From: Bacillus australimaris
GTDB taxonomy: Bacteria; Bacillota; Bacilli; Bacillales; Bacillaceae
Reading direction: 5' to 3'
Assembly (NCBI RefSeq): GCF_001307105.1
Contig: NZ_LGYN01000001.1
Coordinates: 744,001-808,000 of the forward strand
DNA: 64,000 nucleotides
In this document: piece after piece, positions 37,370-45,776 of the stretch
Layout of the letters: each line of letters starts with the position of its first letter
Position numbering within the stretch: the stretch's first letter is position 1
Notes under the pieces: generated by a model
The model's input: the letters and a program-made list of their open reading frames with translations, nothing else
The model's database searches: none
Told to the model about the DNA's origin: nothing
Position numbers and translations under genes: made by a program

Positions 37370-38299
37370 TTAAGCACGTAATTTTAAGGATCGTTCACTT
37401 GCCTTCACAAAGACAGGCGTTGCACCAATCACTTCTCCATCTGCGTGAAATAGAATTTTTTCATCTGCCTCCAAGTACGCCTGCTCATGCTGAAACAGGG
37501 TAACCCCCTCCATCCCAAGATGCTTTCGAAACACCATTGCACTTAGAAACAAGAGGACTTTGAATGGATTCAAATCTGTGACAACAATCGTTTGAAAGCC
37601 TGGCTGCCTCGCACTCACTTCCGGCGCTGCTTCCAGCCCTCCTCCGTAATACGGGTGATTGCACACGATCACAAACCATACTTGTCGAAAGACCTTCTTC
37701 TCATTTTCAATAAACAGCGCAAGGTCAAACGGCTTAAAGGACCATAAAGAATGGAGAAATGACAGCGGGTAGATGATAAAGCCAAGCCCCAGCCGTTTCA
37801 GCCACTTTTTCCCTCTAAAATGCACCGTTTTCCTCAGTACATGTGCATCGAATCCCACACCGATATGATTGAGAAAAAGAACAGATTGCGGACTTTCGGC
37901 ATGGTCTTGAAAGGAACCGAGAGAAAATGTTTTGGTGAGCATTCTCTTTTGCTTTCTCACTTCTTTTAGGACGTCGTGACGGTGGATACCGAGACCCTTC
38001 GCAGCATCATTCCAATGACCGGCAGGGACAAAGCTAAGCTGCACATGATCGATTTCCTTTAAGCCATTCAGTACTTCATGAATGGTGCCGTCACCACCAA
38101 TGACAATCAAGCGCTTCAGCCTGTCATCTTGCATGGCGCTAATTTGTCTTGCCAAAACTTCCGCATGGCCCTCATGCTGGGTGAGAAACGATCGATAAGA
38201 GATCTCCACCTTCTGTAATTCCTTCTCTAAGCTCCTCCATGTGCGGAGTCCTTTTCCATGTCCTGCTTCTGGATTAACGATAAAGTACCATTCATTCAT
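37370..38299 (-). CDS. ytlR: Diacylglycerol/lipid kinase family protein YtlR
   Basis: A 309-residue member of the DAGK catalytic-domain family. It has the N-terminal FIVNPEAGHGKG, the nucleotide-binding IVIGGDGTIHEVLNGL (about 67-82), LSFVPAGHWNDAAKGLGI (GTxNDFA-like but with GHW in place of GTG), and HADGEVIGATP near the C-terminus. The GHW variation in a normally strict motif makes activity as a lipid kinase uncertain. The start follows GGAG. It lies 49 bases after ytlQ on the same strand. Confidence 0.85.
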   Translation of the reverse strand: MNEWYFIVNPEAGHGKGLRTWRSLEKELQKVEISYRSFLTQHEGHAEVLARQISAMQDDRLKRLIVIGGDGTIHEVLNGLKEIDHVQLSFVPAGHWNDAAKGLGIHRHDVLKEVRKQKRMLTKTFSLGSFQDHAESPQSVLFLNHIGVGFDAHVLRKTVHFRGKKWLKRLGLGFIIYPLSFLHSLWSFKPFDLALFIENEKKVFRQVWFVIVCNHPYYGGGLEAAPEVSARQPGFQTIVVTDLNPFKVLLFLSAMVFRKHLGMEGVTLFQHEQAYLEADEKILFHADGEVIGATPVFVKASERSLKLRA

Positions 38300-38348
38300 A
38301 TATTAGCTCCACTCAGGTCTCAATTTTTCGTGACCTTTCCTCATGTCT

Positions 38349-39284
38349 TTAATCGAGCCATTCCTGCCTTCTTTTACTGTCTGATTCACCATAAGCAAGC
38401 AATGCCTTTGTTGCCTTAAATTGCTGATGTTTTGTCGGCGCCGTATTTTTCCGCTGCTTTTCAAACCACTCTTCCGCTTTCTTCTTATCGACAACCTCCA
38501 TCCCATATGGAACTTCAGGTAAATCAATATAAGAGGTACGGCTGATCAGGATTTTCTTCACAGGAAGGTCTACACCACTTTGCTGTAAAATCTTTGACAC
38601 GACAGTGCCAGAGCGCAGAAGGCTTGCGCAAGGATTCAAGACAGACTGAACAGCTTTCCCAGTCGCCCTCTTTTCCCAAAAACGTTCCTTCGTTCCGATA
38701 TAGACGCTGTCTGGCTCTGCCTCTAAGAAGGATAAACAGATCACTTCGAGCGGCGTAATGAGTACCGGACATAATTCCATCTCGGCTTTTTGAATGAGCA
38801 GCACCGGCTTGTACATCACAAAATAAGAATCCGGAAGCTGCCTTGCAAGCATACGCAGCTTTTCATCATACCGAATATGATGGGAGACGGTTGAAATATG
38901 TGAAATCGTCGAGCTTGCCCATTTTAATTGCACGTCGTAGAGATGATCCTTAAAAAAGTGAATCAGCTGCGTTTCATCGGTAGGAACGTTTTTGAAAACC
39001 CCCTGCTCTATATCTGTCGGCTCGTTAAAAAGACTCAGGTCCCGTTCCTTTTTCATATCGGCTTCTTTTTGCTTTCTCTTTAAGGAGAATTTCTTTCTCT
39101 TTTCTTCCTCTTGTTCAGACGCTTGTTCAGACATTTGGTCTAACGGCTGCTGCGCCTCCTCCTTTGAAGCCCTTTTCAACTCGTCCCATCTTTGTTTTTT
39201 CAATCGAATGAATTGATTGATGTAGTGATGCGGGTCTTGTTCATATCGTGATATATAATCTTGAATTTTAATAATTTGCGCCAT
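38349..39284 (-). CDS. ytlQ: NERD-domain-like protein YtlQ
   Basis: A protein of about 311 residues. The N-terminal MAQIIKIQDYISRYEQDPHHYINQFIRLKKQRWDELKR leads to a Lys/Glu-rich coiled stretch (about 45-100), then a C-terminal region with LIQKAEMELCPVLITPLEVICLSFLE and VPYGMEVVDKKKAEEWF that resembles nuclease-related (NERD-like) proteins. No catalytic residue is certain. I chose the ATG at 39284, seven bases after GGAGTGA; the longer frame to 39374 overlaps thpR by 65 bases. Confidence 0.75.
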   Translation of the reverse strand: MAQIIKIQDYISRYEQDPHHYINQFIRLKKQRWDELKRASKEEAQQPLDQMSEQASEQEEEKRKKFSLKRKQKEADMKKERDLSLFNEPTDIEQGVFKNVPTDETQLIHFFKDHLYDVQLKWASSTISHISTVSHHIRYDEKLRMLARQLPDSYFVMYKPVLLIQKAEMELCPVLITPLEVICLSFLEAEPDSVYIGTKERFWEKRATGKAVQSVLNPCASLLRSGTVVSKILQQSGVDLPVKKILISRTSYIDLPEVPYGMEVVDKKKAEEWFEKQRKNTAPTKHQQFKATKALLAYGESDSKRRQEWLD

Positions 39285-39309
39285 CTGCTGTTCACTCCAA
39301 CTTCTAAAA

Positions 39310-39861
39310 TCATTTATGTAGTGTAAATTGTTTGATTGCGTGATAACGCGGGGTTTCTTTCGGACGTATTTCAAATAAAGTAATACGAGAAACCTCCATC
39401 ACATATGGCTCTTTGCTTAAAGGCGCTTGTTCTCTATAAGAATCATCACCATTCCATTTACGCGCGATCGTCATATGCGGATGAAACGGTCTTTTTTCAA
39501 CAGGATGTCCTGCTGACATGACGGCTTCTTTCACCTTTTCTCTTAACTGCATGAGCGGCTCATTTTCAATTGGCTTTGCAAAAAAGACTCTTGGGCGCTC
39601 CTTTGTACCAAACTGCCCTAACTCTTTCAGCGCTAGTGGAAATGAGGCAGCTTCGTTTGAAAGAATGTCGATCAGCTGGATGATCTTTTTTAAGCGCTCT
39701 TCTGGAATGGCGCCTAAAAATACAAGGGTCACATGATAATCATGTGGTGCTGTCCATTTTTGAAAGGACAGTCCACTTCTTTGATCCAAGTCTTGTTTGA
39801 TTTGATGCGCAAGTTGTTCAGGGATGTGAATCCCTATAAAATAATGACGGCTTTCTGACAC
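39310..39861 (-). CDS. thpR: RNA 2',3'-cyclic phosphodiesterase (2'-5' RNA ligase family)
   Basis: A 183-residue 2H phosphoesterase (YtlP) with both catalytic HxTx motifs, HVTLVFLGAIP (near 43) and HPHMTIARKW (near 128). It is expected to open 2',3'-cyclic phosphate RNA ends and in vitro can make 2'-5' linkages. It begins the ytlP-ytlQ-ytlR run and is divergent from ytkP, with 94 bases between starts. Confidence 0.9.
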   Translation of the reverse strand: MSESRHYFIGIHIPEQLAHQIKQDLDQRSGLSFQKWTAPHDYHVTLVFLGAIPEERLKKIIQLIDILSNEAASFPLALKELGQFGTKERPRVFFAKPIENEPLMQLREKVKEAVMSAGHPVEKRPFHPHMTIARKWNGDDSYREQAPLSKEPYVMEVSRITLFEIRPKETPRYHAIKQFTLHK

Positions 39862-39955
39862 AATATCACCTGTCCTTTTTTAACAAACTTTACGAATCCC
39901 CATTGATGATAGTATAACTAAAGAAATGCGGAATGAGAAGAAAGGGTGTCATATC

Positions 39956-40885
39956 ATGAAGGTTGCACAAAATATAGCAGAGTTAATTGGCGATACACCG
40001 CTTGTCAAATTACAGCGGCTTCAGCCCAAAAATGCCGCGGCTGTTTATTTAAAGCTAGAAGCATTCAATCCTAGCGGAAGTGTCAAGGACCGCGCGGCTT
40101 ACAATATGATTATCGAGGCAGAAAGACAAGGAAAACTCACAAAAGGAGCAACCATTATTGAGCCTACGAGCGGAAATACAGGGATTGGTTTAGCCATGAA
40201 TGCCGCCGCAAGAGGCTACAAAGCCATCCTTGTCATGCCTGATACGATGACAAAGGAAAGAATCAATATTTTGAAGGCATACGGGGCGCAGGTCGTCTTA
40301 ACCCCAGGAGAAGAAAAAATGCCAGGCTGTATCCGCAAGGCTGAGGAACTGGCTGCTCAAATTCCTCATAGTTTTATTCCCATGCAATTTGATAATAAGG
40401 CGAATCCAGATGCGCATAGAGGAACAACTGCAGTCGAAATCATTGAAGCTGTGAAACAACTTGGACAGCCCCTTGGAGCCTTTGTCGCAACAGCTGGGAC
40501 TGGCGGCACCATTACAGGAACTGGAGAGGAATTAAAGAAGGCATTCCCTCACTTGACCATACGTGTGGCAGAGCCAAAGGGATCTCCAGTCTTATCTGGC
40601 GGGGAACCTGGCAAACATAAGCTCGTTGGCACAAGTCCAGGGTTTATCCCCCAAATCTTAAATGAGGATGTCTATGATGAGATCGTGCAAGTAAGCGACG
40701 AAGATGCATACCACATCACACGGCAGCTCGCCCAGCTTGAAGGTATTTTAGTAGGACCATCCTCTGGAGCGGCTTGCTATGCAGCCATTGAAACAGCTAA
40801 GCAATTGCCAACAGATCAAGTCGTCATCTGTATGACAGCAGATACGGGTGAACGATACTTATCAAGTGATGTTTTTCAACATTAA
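39956..40885 (+). CDS. ytkP: Cysteine synthase family protein (O-acetylserine sulfhydrylase), YtkP
   Basis: A 309-residue PLP enzyme of the CysK/CysM group. PLP lysine Lys44 is in NPSGSVKDRAAYNM; the substrate loop PTSGNTGIGLAM is near 70; the phosphate-binding GTGGTITGTGEELK is near 175 and PSSGAACYAAIE near 262. I chose the ATG at 39956 after AAGGGTG. It probably makes cysteine from O-acetylserine and sulfide, secondary to the main cysK elsewhere in Bacillus. Own terminator. Confidence 0.9.
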   Translation: MKVAQNIAELIGDTPLVKLQRLQPKNAAAVYLKLEAFNPSGSVKDRAAYNMIIEAERQGKLTKGATIIEPTSGNTGIGLAMNAAARGYKAILVMPDTMTKERINILKAYGAQVVLTPGEEKMPGCIRKAEELAAQIPHSFIPMQFDNKANPDAHRGTTAVEIIEAVKQLGQPLGAFVATAGTGGTITGTGEELKKAFPHLTIRVAEPKGSPVLSGGEPGKHKLVGTSPGFIPQILNEDVYDEIVQVSDEDAYHITRQLAQLEGILVGPSSGAACYAAIETAKQLPTDQVVICMTADTGERYLSSDVFQH

Positions 40886-40887
40886 AA

Positions 40888-40921
40888 AAGGAACAGGGCG
40901 ATGAATCCCTGTTCCTTTTTC
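40888..40921. terminator. Bidirectional terminator, ytkP / S51 peptidase
   Basis: AAAGGAACAGGG / CCCTGTTCCTTTTT hairpin between the convergent genes. Confidence 0.9.
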
Positions 40922-40927
40922 TTCGTT

Positions 40928-41560
40928 TCACAGTTGCGATGATTTGACCAGCTTCACCTCAGCCTGCTCACCAGTGATGAGTAAAACTTGCTCATCAGTA
41001 AGCGGGCATAGATCGAGCGTTTGCTGATGCTTCTCCATTATGTGCTGCGCGGCCTCGCCTAAATAGGCGTTGTGCACATGCAGTACTGGATAGCGGCTGA
41101 TTTCATTGAAACCTTGAAATGATGAAAGCTCCGGCGCCTTCTCCTGATCATCCATCAGGGAGATATATTCAATGCTTGGCGCCATGATAATACTCCCAGC
41201 AGATTCTCCGATGTACAGCTTGCCATTGTTGATTTCTTCTTTCAACACGTCATCGAGACGATGCTTTCTCAACTCGTGCAATAAATAAAAAGTGTTGCCT
41301 CCTGAAACGTAGATCACATCATTTTGTTTGATCAGCTGTGTGATCTCTTCGGCAGACTGTTCATCTATATGCACAATCTCAAGCTGCATCCCTAATTGCT
41401 GAAAGGCTTCCTTCGCCGCCTCCACATAGTGCGTGACTTCCTCTACAGCACTTGCCGTCGGAAAGAAAGTCACACTCTTTCCTTTTAATGATTCACCCGC
41501 AAAGTCAGACAAGAGAGAATAGCTGTCTTTGAATGAAGAGCATAAGAACATTTTTTTCAC
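40928..41560 (-). CDS. Peptidase S51 (dipeptidase E / cyanophycinase-like)
   Basis: A 210-residue serine peptidase of family S51. The nucleophile is Ser120 in YIGESAGSIIMAPS; VSGGNTFYLL is near 86 and VLHVHNAYLGEAAQHIMEKH carries the conserved His near 166. Relatives cleave Asp-X dipeptides. It overlaps no neighbour and lies 29 bases downstream of the dipeptidase gene on the same strand, so both may be read together in peptide use. Confidence 0.85.
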   Translation of the reverse strand: MKKMFLCSSFKDSYSLLSDFAGESLKGKSVTFFPTASAVEEVTHYVEAAKEAFQQLGMQLEIVHIDEQSAEEITQLIKQNDVIYVSGGNTFYLLHELRKHRLDDVLKEEINNGKLYIGESAGSIIMAPSIEYISLMDDQEKAPELSSFQGFNEISRYPVLHVHNAYLGEAAQHIMEKHQQTLDLCPLTDEQVLLITGEQAEVKLVKSSQL

Positions 41561-41589
41561 TATGAATCCCCTCTTTTCTTTTCCTTTTT

Positions 41590-42990
41590 TTATTTTGCCA
41601 ATTCATACATAGCTTGTGCATAAAGAGCTGTTGCTCTCAGTAAGTCATCAATTTCAATGTATTCATCCTTTTGATGGGCACAATCTGGTCTGCCAGGGAA
41701 TAGAGGCCCAAAGGCAACACCCGCTTCTAAAGATCTCGCATACGTTCCTCCCCCTATGGCAATCAGAGTTGCAGGATCTCCAGTTTGCTCCTCATATACC
41801 CGCTGCAAAGTTTTCACAAGGGGATGATCTTTTGAAACATGATGCGGAGGGCTGTCGTCAAATTTTAGAAGGGATGCCCCTTTTATGCTTTCAATTCCTT
41901 TTTTGACGTCCTTGCCGTCTGCTGTCACTGGATAGCGGACATTTAACCCTAGCTTTGCTTCCTCGTTTTGTGTATAGCGGATTGTTCCCACATTCAAGGT
42001 CAAGTCTCCGCTAATCTCATCCTTGCAAGCAATCCCCAGCTTTTGTCCTCTTGTATCCTGATCAAATAAAGCATTGATCTGGGAAGTAAAAGCAAGTCCT
42101 TGCTCATCTAATTCGTGTCTGCATAAGAAATTCGCCATATGAATGCCCGCATTTGTACCATGCGCCGGTTCCATGGCATGAACAGATACCCCTTTTAATG
42201 TGAAATGGAGTCCATCGGCTGTGCTCTTTACTTCACCTGATAATTGATGATCAGCAAGATAGGCTTCAAATGCTGTTTTTAATAATTCAGCATCGTGTTC
42301 CTGCGTAGCTGTAACAGCCGCAGCTGCCTCATCTGGCACCATATTCAGCCTCATACCTGATGTAAATTGCTTGAGCGTATAGCGCTGATGATCCGCTGTT
42401 TGTTGATATGTAAATGACACAATGGCATCAATGATCCCTTTTTCCGCATGAATAATTGGAAAATCGGCATCTGGTGCAAATCCGATTTGCGGCATCGCCT
42501 CATGCTTGAAATAATGGTCCACACAGCGCCAATCGCTTTCTTCATCTGTTCCAATGATCATTCGGATTTTTTTCGATAGCTGCAGACCAGAATCCTTTAA
42601 TATCTTCAGTGCATAAAAAGCAGCCATGGTTGGGCCTTTATCATCAATGGCACCACGTGCAAAAATTTTATTTTCTCTTATGTCCGCTGAAAATGGCGGG
42701 GTTGTCCAGCCGTCACCAGCAGGCACAACGTCCACATGGCAAAGCACTCCTACAATGTCTTCGCCTTCGCCGTATTCAATATGACCTGCATAGCCATCGA
42801 CATTCTTGACTGTAAAGCCTTCGTCTTCCCCTTTTCTTAGCATATACTGAAGGGCATCATCGACTTTTTCACCAAAAGGCTTTCCTTCTTTACCGCCTTC
42901 TTCATCAAGAACACTTTCAATTTGTAAAAAAGATTGTGTGTCCTTGATCAAGTTGTCTTTTTTTCGTATTACTTCAGCTTCCCAATTCAT
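41590..42990 (-). CDS. ytjP: Xaa-His dipeptidase / PepV-like metallopeptidase YtjP
   Basis: A 466-residue M20-family metallodipeptidase. Zinc-binding motifs: GVLCHVDVVPAGDGWTTPPF (His and Asp near 90), ARGAIDDKGPTMAAFYALKIL (near 115), IGTDEESDWRCVDHYFKHE (near 153), FAPDADFPIIHAEKG, and the late IAIGGGTYARSL near 420. A dimerisation/lid domain (residues 190-385) interrupts the catalytic one. I chose the ATG at 42990 after AAGGAGG; the longer frame starts upstream of that site. Confidence 0.93.
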   Translation of the reverse strand: MNWEAEVIRKKDNLIKDTQSFLQIESVLDEEGGKEGKPFGEKVDDALQYMLRKGEDEGFTVKNVDGYAGHIEYGEGEDIVGVLCHVDVVPAGDGWTTPPFSADIRENKIFARGAIDDKGPTMAAFYALKILKDSGLQLSKKIRMIIGTDEESDWRCVDHYFKHEAMPQIGFAPDADFPIIHAEKGIIDAIVSFTYQQTADHQRYTLKQFTSGMRLNMVPDEAAAAVTATQEHDAELLKTAFEAYLADHQLSGEVKSTADGLHFTLKGVSVHAMEPAHGTNAGIHMANFLCRHELDEQGLAFTSQINALFDQDTRGQKLGIACKDEISGDLTLNVGTIRYTQNEEAKLGLNVRYPVTADGKDVKKGIESIKGASLLKFDDSPPHHVSKDHPLVKTLQRVYEEQTGDPATLIAIGGGTYARSLEAGVAFGPLFPGRPDCAHQKDEYIEIDDLLRATALYAQAMYELAK

Positions 42991-43061
42991 TTTTCCATTC
43001 CTCCTTGAAAAAAGGTTGCAATCCACCCTTAAAACGAATATTATATATATTGTTTTGTAAT

Positions 43062-43074
43062 AATGTTCGTAAAT
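43062..43074 (-). promoter_or_regulatory. Possible PurBox upstream of pbuO
   Basis: Minus-strand ATTTACGAACATT matches the PurR box AWWWCCGAACWWT with one mismatch. A weaker, oppositely oriented partner (three mismatches) is at 43030-43042, roughly the spacing of paired PurBoxes. pbuO is in the PurR regulon of B. subtilis. Confidence 0.4.
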
Positions 43075-43084
43075 GGAGGATTTT

Positions 43085-44383
43085 ATGTTTCAGTTAAAAG
43101 AAAATCAAACCAACATAAAGAAAGAATTAATCGCTGGTATGACGACATTCTTTACCATGGTATATATTGTAGCCGTCAACCCAGGAATTCTTTCAAAAGC
43201 AGGCATTCCTTTTGACCAAGTCTTTACTGCAACAATTATCGCTGCTGTCGTCGGTACGCTTTGGATGGCACTATTTGCAAACTATCCGATTGCCATTGCA
43301 CCAGGCATGGGACTGAATGTCTATTTCACCTTTACCGTTGTCGGTGGTGGCGGCATCAGCTATCAAACAGCGTTCAGTGCGGTATTTGTTGCTGGTATAC
43401 TCTTTATTATTTTATCGTTAACCTCCCTTAGAAAACAACTGATTGAAGCCATTCCAGATAATTTAAAGTACGGCATTACAGCAGGCATCGGGCTGTTCAT
43501 TGCGTTTATTGGCCTCAGACAGTCTGGTATCATCGCTGCTGATCCAGAAAACCTGGTGAAGCTTGGTAACTTAAGCTCGCCTGTTGTTATTTTAACGCTT
43601 GTCGGCTTAATGATTTCGGTTATTTTAATGGTTCTTCAAATCAATGGTGCGCTGTTTATCGGCATGCTAGCGACTACATTGATTGCGCTCGTGACAGGCC
43701 AGCTACATTTCCCTAAAATGCTGATGGACATTCCTGCACTGCCTGAAGGCATGCTGATTACAAATCCAATCTCTGCCTTTGGTGACGTGTTCTCTCATCA
43801 TTTGTATGCTGTCGTCTTCTCCTTTTTACTGGTGACGATTTTTGATACGACAGGTACAATGATTGGAGTCGCAGAACAAGCCGGATTAATGAAAAATGGC
43901 CAGCTGCCAAAAGTGCGCAGAGCCCTGCTCGCTGACTCTGCTGCAACAACGGTTGGTTCTATGTTTGGTACAAGCCCAACCACTGCTTATATTGAATCGT
44001 CATCAGGGGTTGCTGCTGGCGGAAGAACTGGACTGACTTCTTTAACGGTCGCTGCATTGTTTATTGTGGCATTATTTTTCGGCCCGCTCGTTCAAGCTAT
44101 TTCTTCTTTACCAGCGATCACATCACCTGTTTTAATCATTGTTGGCTGCTTAATGATGAACTCAGTGTCACGCATTCGCTGGAACGAACTAGACGAAGCA
44201 TTCCCTGCTTTTCTTGTCATTCTTTCGATGCCACTGACTTCTAGTATCTCTACAGGGATTTCACTTGGATTTATTTCATATCCACTTGTGAAATTGGCAA
44301 AAGGGAAATGGAAGGAAGTCCATGTACTTGTTCTCATCTTTGCGATCTTATTTTTCATTCAGCTCTTTTTCTTAGAAGGATAA
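43085..44383 (+). CDS. pbuO: Guanine/hypoxanthine permease PbuO
   Basis: A 432-residue purine permease of the AzgA-like NCS2 family, taking up guanine and hypoxanthine. It has about 12-13 membrane segments; hallmark stretches are GMTTFFTMVYIVAVNPGILSKAG near 20, APGMGLNVYFTFTVV near 77, TIFDTTGTMIGVAEQAGL near 255 and GTSPTTAYIESSSGVAAGGRTGLTS near 295. I chose the ATG at 43085, five bases after GGAGG; the in-frame ATG at 43073 overlaps that site. Divergent from ytjP. Confidence 0.92.
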   Translation: MFQLKENQTNIKKELIAGMTTFFTMVYIVAVNPGILSKAGIPFDQVFTATIIAAVVGTLWMALFANYPIAIAPGMGLNVYFTFTVVGGGGISYQTAFSAVFVAGILFIILSLTSLRKQLIEAIPDNLKYGITAGIGLFIAFIGLRQSGIIAADPENLVKLGNLSSPVVILTLVGLMISVILMVLQINGALFIGMLATTLIALVTGQLHFPKMLMDIPALPEGMLITNPISAFGDVFSHHLYAVVFSFLLVTIFDTTGTMIGVAEQAGLMKNGQLPKVRRALLADSAATTVGSMFGTSPTTAYIESSSGVAAGGRTGLTSLTVAALFIVALFFGPLVQAISSLPAITSPVLIIVGCLMMNSVSRIRWNELDEAFPAFLVILSMPLTSSISTGISLGFISYPLVKLAKGKWKEVHVLVLIFAILFFIQLFFLEG

Positions 44384-44387
44384 CAAA

Positions 44388-44427
44388 TAAAAAAGGCACA
44401 TCCTTACATGGAATGTGTCTTTTTGCC
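44388..44427 (+). terminator. Terminator of pbuO
   Basis: AAAAGGCACAT..ATGTGTCTTTTT hairpin (one mismatch) with a T run just after the stop. Confidence 0.8.
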
Positions 44428-44750
44428 TTCACTATTTTTTATTTTGTAAATTTTCTGTGTTTATTTTTTGGACGTTTGAATGTGTCCACTTCTTTCGTAT
44501 CCCTTGTGATTATTGGGTTGTAACCGGATTCAAATCATGATATATACCATATTTTATTTCATGTAGACAAGTTTAAAAACACGTAAAGTTGACTTTTTGG
44601 TGGAACTAGATGCATAATAACGTGTATAATAGAATAAAACATTAAGAAACACGAACATTTACCATTGTTGCATGTCCTTATTTCGCAGTTTTAGTGTAGT
44701 AAGTTGTGGTTAGTCAAGTCCATCCGATCTTATTGATAGGGAGTGGTTTT
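44428..44750 (+). promoter_or_regulatory. pbuO-ytzE spacer with candidate ytzE promoter
   Basis: A 320-base AT-rich spacer. TTGACT (44589-44594) with CATAAT 18 bases on (44613-44618) is the best promoter pair; a second TATAAT lies at 44625. This leaves an untranslated leader of about 120 bases before ytzE with no obvious riboswitch fold. Confidence 0.5.
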
Positions 44751-44972
44751 TTGAAACCTTCAACAAACCGTATGATGACTCGAATTAAATCAGTTTATAT
44801 GTTCATTCAAGAGAAAGGTCTTGTGACGACACAAGAGCTGGTTGATGAATTCGGGATCACACCTAGAACCATTCAAAGAGACTTAAACGTGCTTGCCTAT
44901 AACGATCTTGTTCATAGTCCAAGCAGAGGCAAATGGGAAACAACAAGAAAAAAAGTAAAAATATCATCTTAA
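44751..44972 (+). CDS. ytzE: DeoR-type HTH regulator YtzE
   Basis: A 73-residue protein that is little more than a DeoR-family winged helix-turn-helix (MMTRIKSVYMFIQEKGLVTTQELVDEFGITPRTIQRDLNVLAYNDLVHSPSRGKWETT). There is no sugar-sensing domain. I chose the TTG at 44751 (MKPSTNRMM) after GGGAGTGG; a longer reading from 44706 has no ribosome binding site. Strong conservation in Bacillus suggests a real regulator, but the targets are unknown. Confidence 0.88.
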   Translation: MKPSTNRMMTRIKSVYMFIQEKGLVTTQELVDEFGITPRTIQRDLNVLAYNDLVHSPSRGKWETTRKKVKISS

Positions 44973-44997
44973 GCGTATAATGGATTGTCCATATAAC

Positions 44998-45028
44998 AAA
45001 AAGAACCGGCGATGTGCCGGTTCTTTTC
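44998..45028. terminator. Bidirectional terminator, ytzE / ytzG
   Basis: AAAAGAACCGGC / GCCGGTTCTTTT hairpin with a five-base loop between the convergent genes. Confidence 0.9.
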
Positions 45029-45041
45029 TTTTGTTCTAAAT

Positions 45042-45758
45042 CTATTCACGATTGATTAAGCTGTCTAATTCTTCATCCGTCAATTCACGGTACTCTCCAG
45101 GTGCTAGATCTTCATCTAAAGGGACAGGACCCATCGACAGCCTTTTTAAAAAGACCACTTCATTTCCTACCGCTTGCGCCATCAGTTTCACTTGATGGTA
45201 CTTCCCTTCAGTAATCGTTAAACGGATGCGTGTATCTTCGTCTTCGTTCGCATCTACTTCAACCTTGGCCGGCTTCGTATGATAATCATCTAAAATGACA
45301 ACGCCCTCTTCAAGACGCTTGATATCTTGATCTCCTAAAGGATATTTCAAATGAACTTCGTACGTTTTCGGCACATGTTTTTTTGGAGAAAGTAATTGAT
45401 GCGCAAGCTGGCCATCATTTGTGAGGAGAAGGAGACCGACCGTGTCCTTATCCAGTCTCCCCACTGGGAAGGGCTCCCTTGCGATATCCTCCGGCTCGAG
45501 TAAATCAACAACCGTTTCATCCCGCAAATCTTCAGTTGCTGAGATAACACCGTCTGGCTTGTTCATCATTAAGTAAATGAATTCTTTATACTCTACACGC
45601 TCTCCATGTACAAGCACTTCATCATTTGATGGATCAACATGATCTTTCACCTGCTTTGCCACTTCCCCATTCACTGTGACCGCTCGGGCCTTGACAAGTT
45701 TTTTCACATCTTTTCTTGAACCAAAGCCGCTGTTAGCAAGCAATTTATCAAGCCTCAT
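45042..45758 (-). CDS. ytzG: RsuA/RluB-family pseudouridine synthase
   Basis: A 238-residue RNA pseudouridine synthase. The N-terminal S4 domain (MRLDKLLANSGFGSRKDVKKLVKARAVTVNGEVAK, 1-60) is followed by the catalytic domain, with YLMMNKPDGVIS and the active-site Asp in PVGRLDKDTVGLLLLTNDG (near 100). RsuA-like enzymes modify 16S rRNA; the exact uridine cannot be told. It lies 18 bases downstream of ytgP and is likely co-transcribed with it. Confidence 0.9.
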   Translation of the reverse strand: MRLDKLLANSGFGSRKDVKKLVKARAVTVNGEVAKQVKDHVDPSNDEVLVHGERVEYKEFIYLMMNKPDGVISATEDLRDETVVDLLEPEDIAREPFPVGRLDKDTVGLLLLTNDGQLAHQLLSPKKHVPKTYEVHLKYPLGDQDIKRLEEGVVILDDYHTKPAKVEVDANEDEDTRIRLTITEGKYHQVKLMAQAVGNEVVFLKRLSMGPVPLDEDLAPGEYRELTDEELDSLINRE

Positions 45759-45776
45759 GAATATCCACCTCTTCTT

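Noticed and set aside
37166-37381. 71-residue frame between ytmP and ytlR
   Set aside because: Passes through two terminator hairpins, no ribosome binding site, no recognisable protein features.
44308-44523. 71-residue frame overlapping the pbuO end
   Set aside because: Runs through the pbuO terminator hairpin and has Phe-rich AT-driven composition; no ribosome binding site.
44566-44580. GTAGACAAGTTT resembling one end of the 124-bp repeat
   Set aside because: Only about ten bases agree and there is no partner end or inner sequence; treated as chance.
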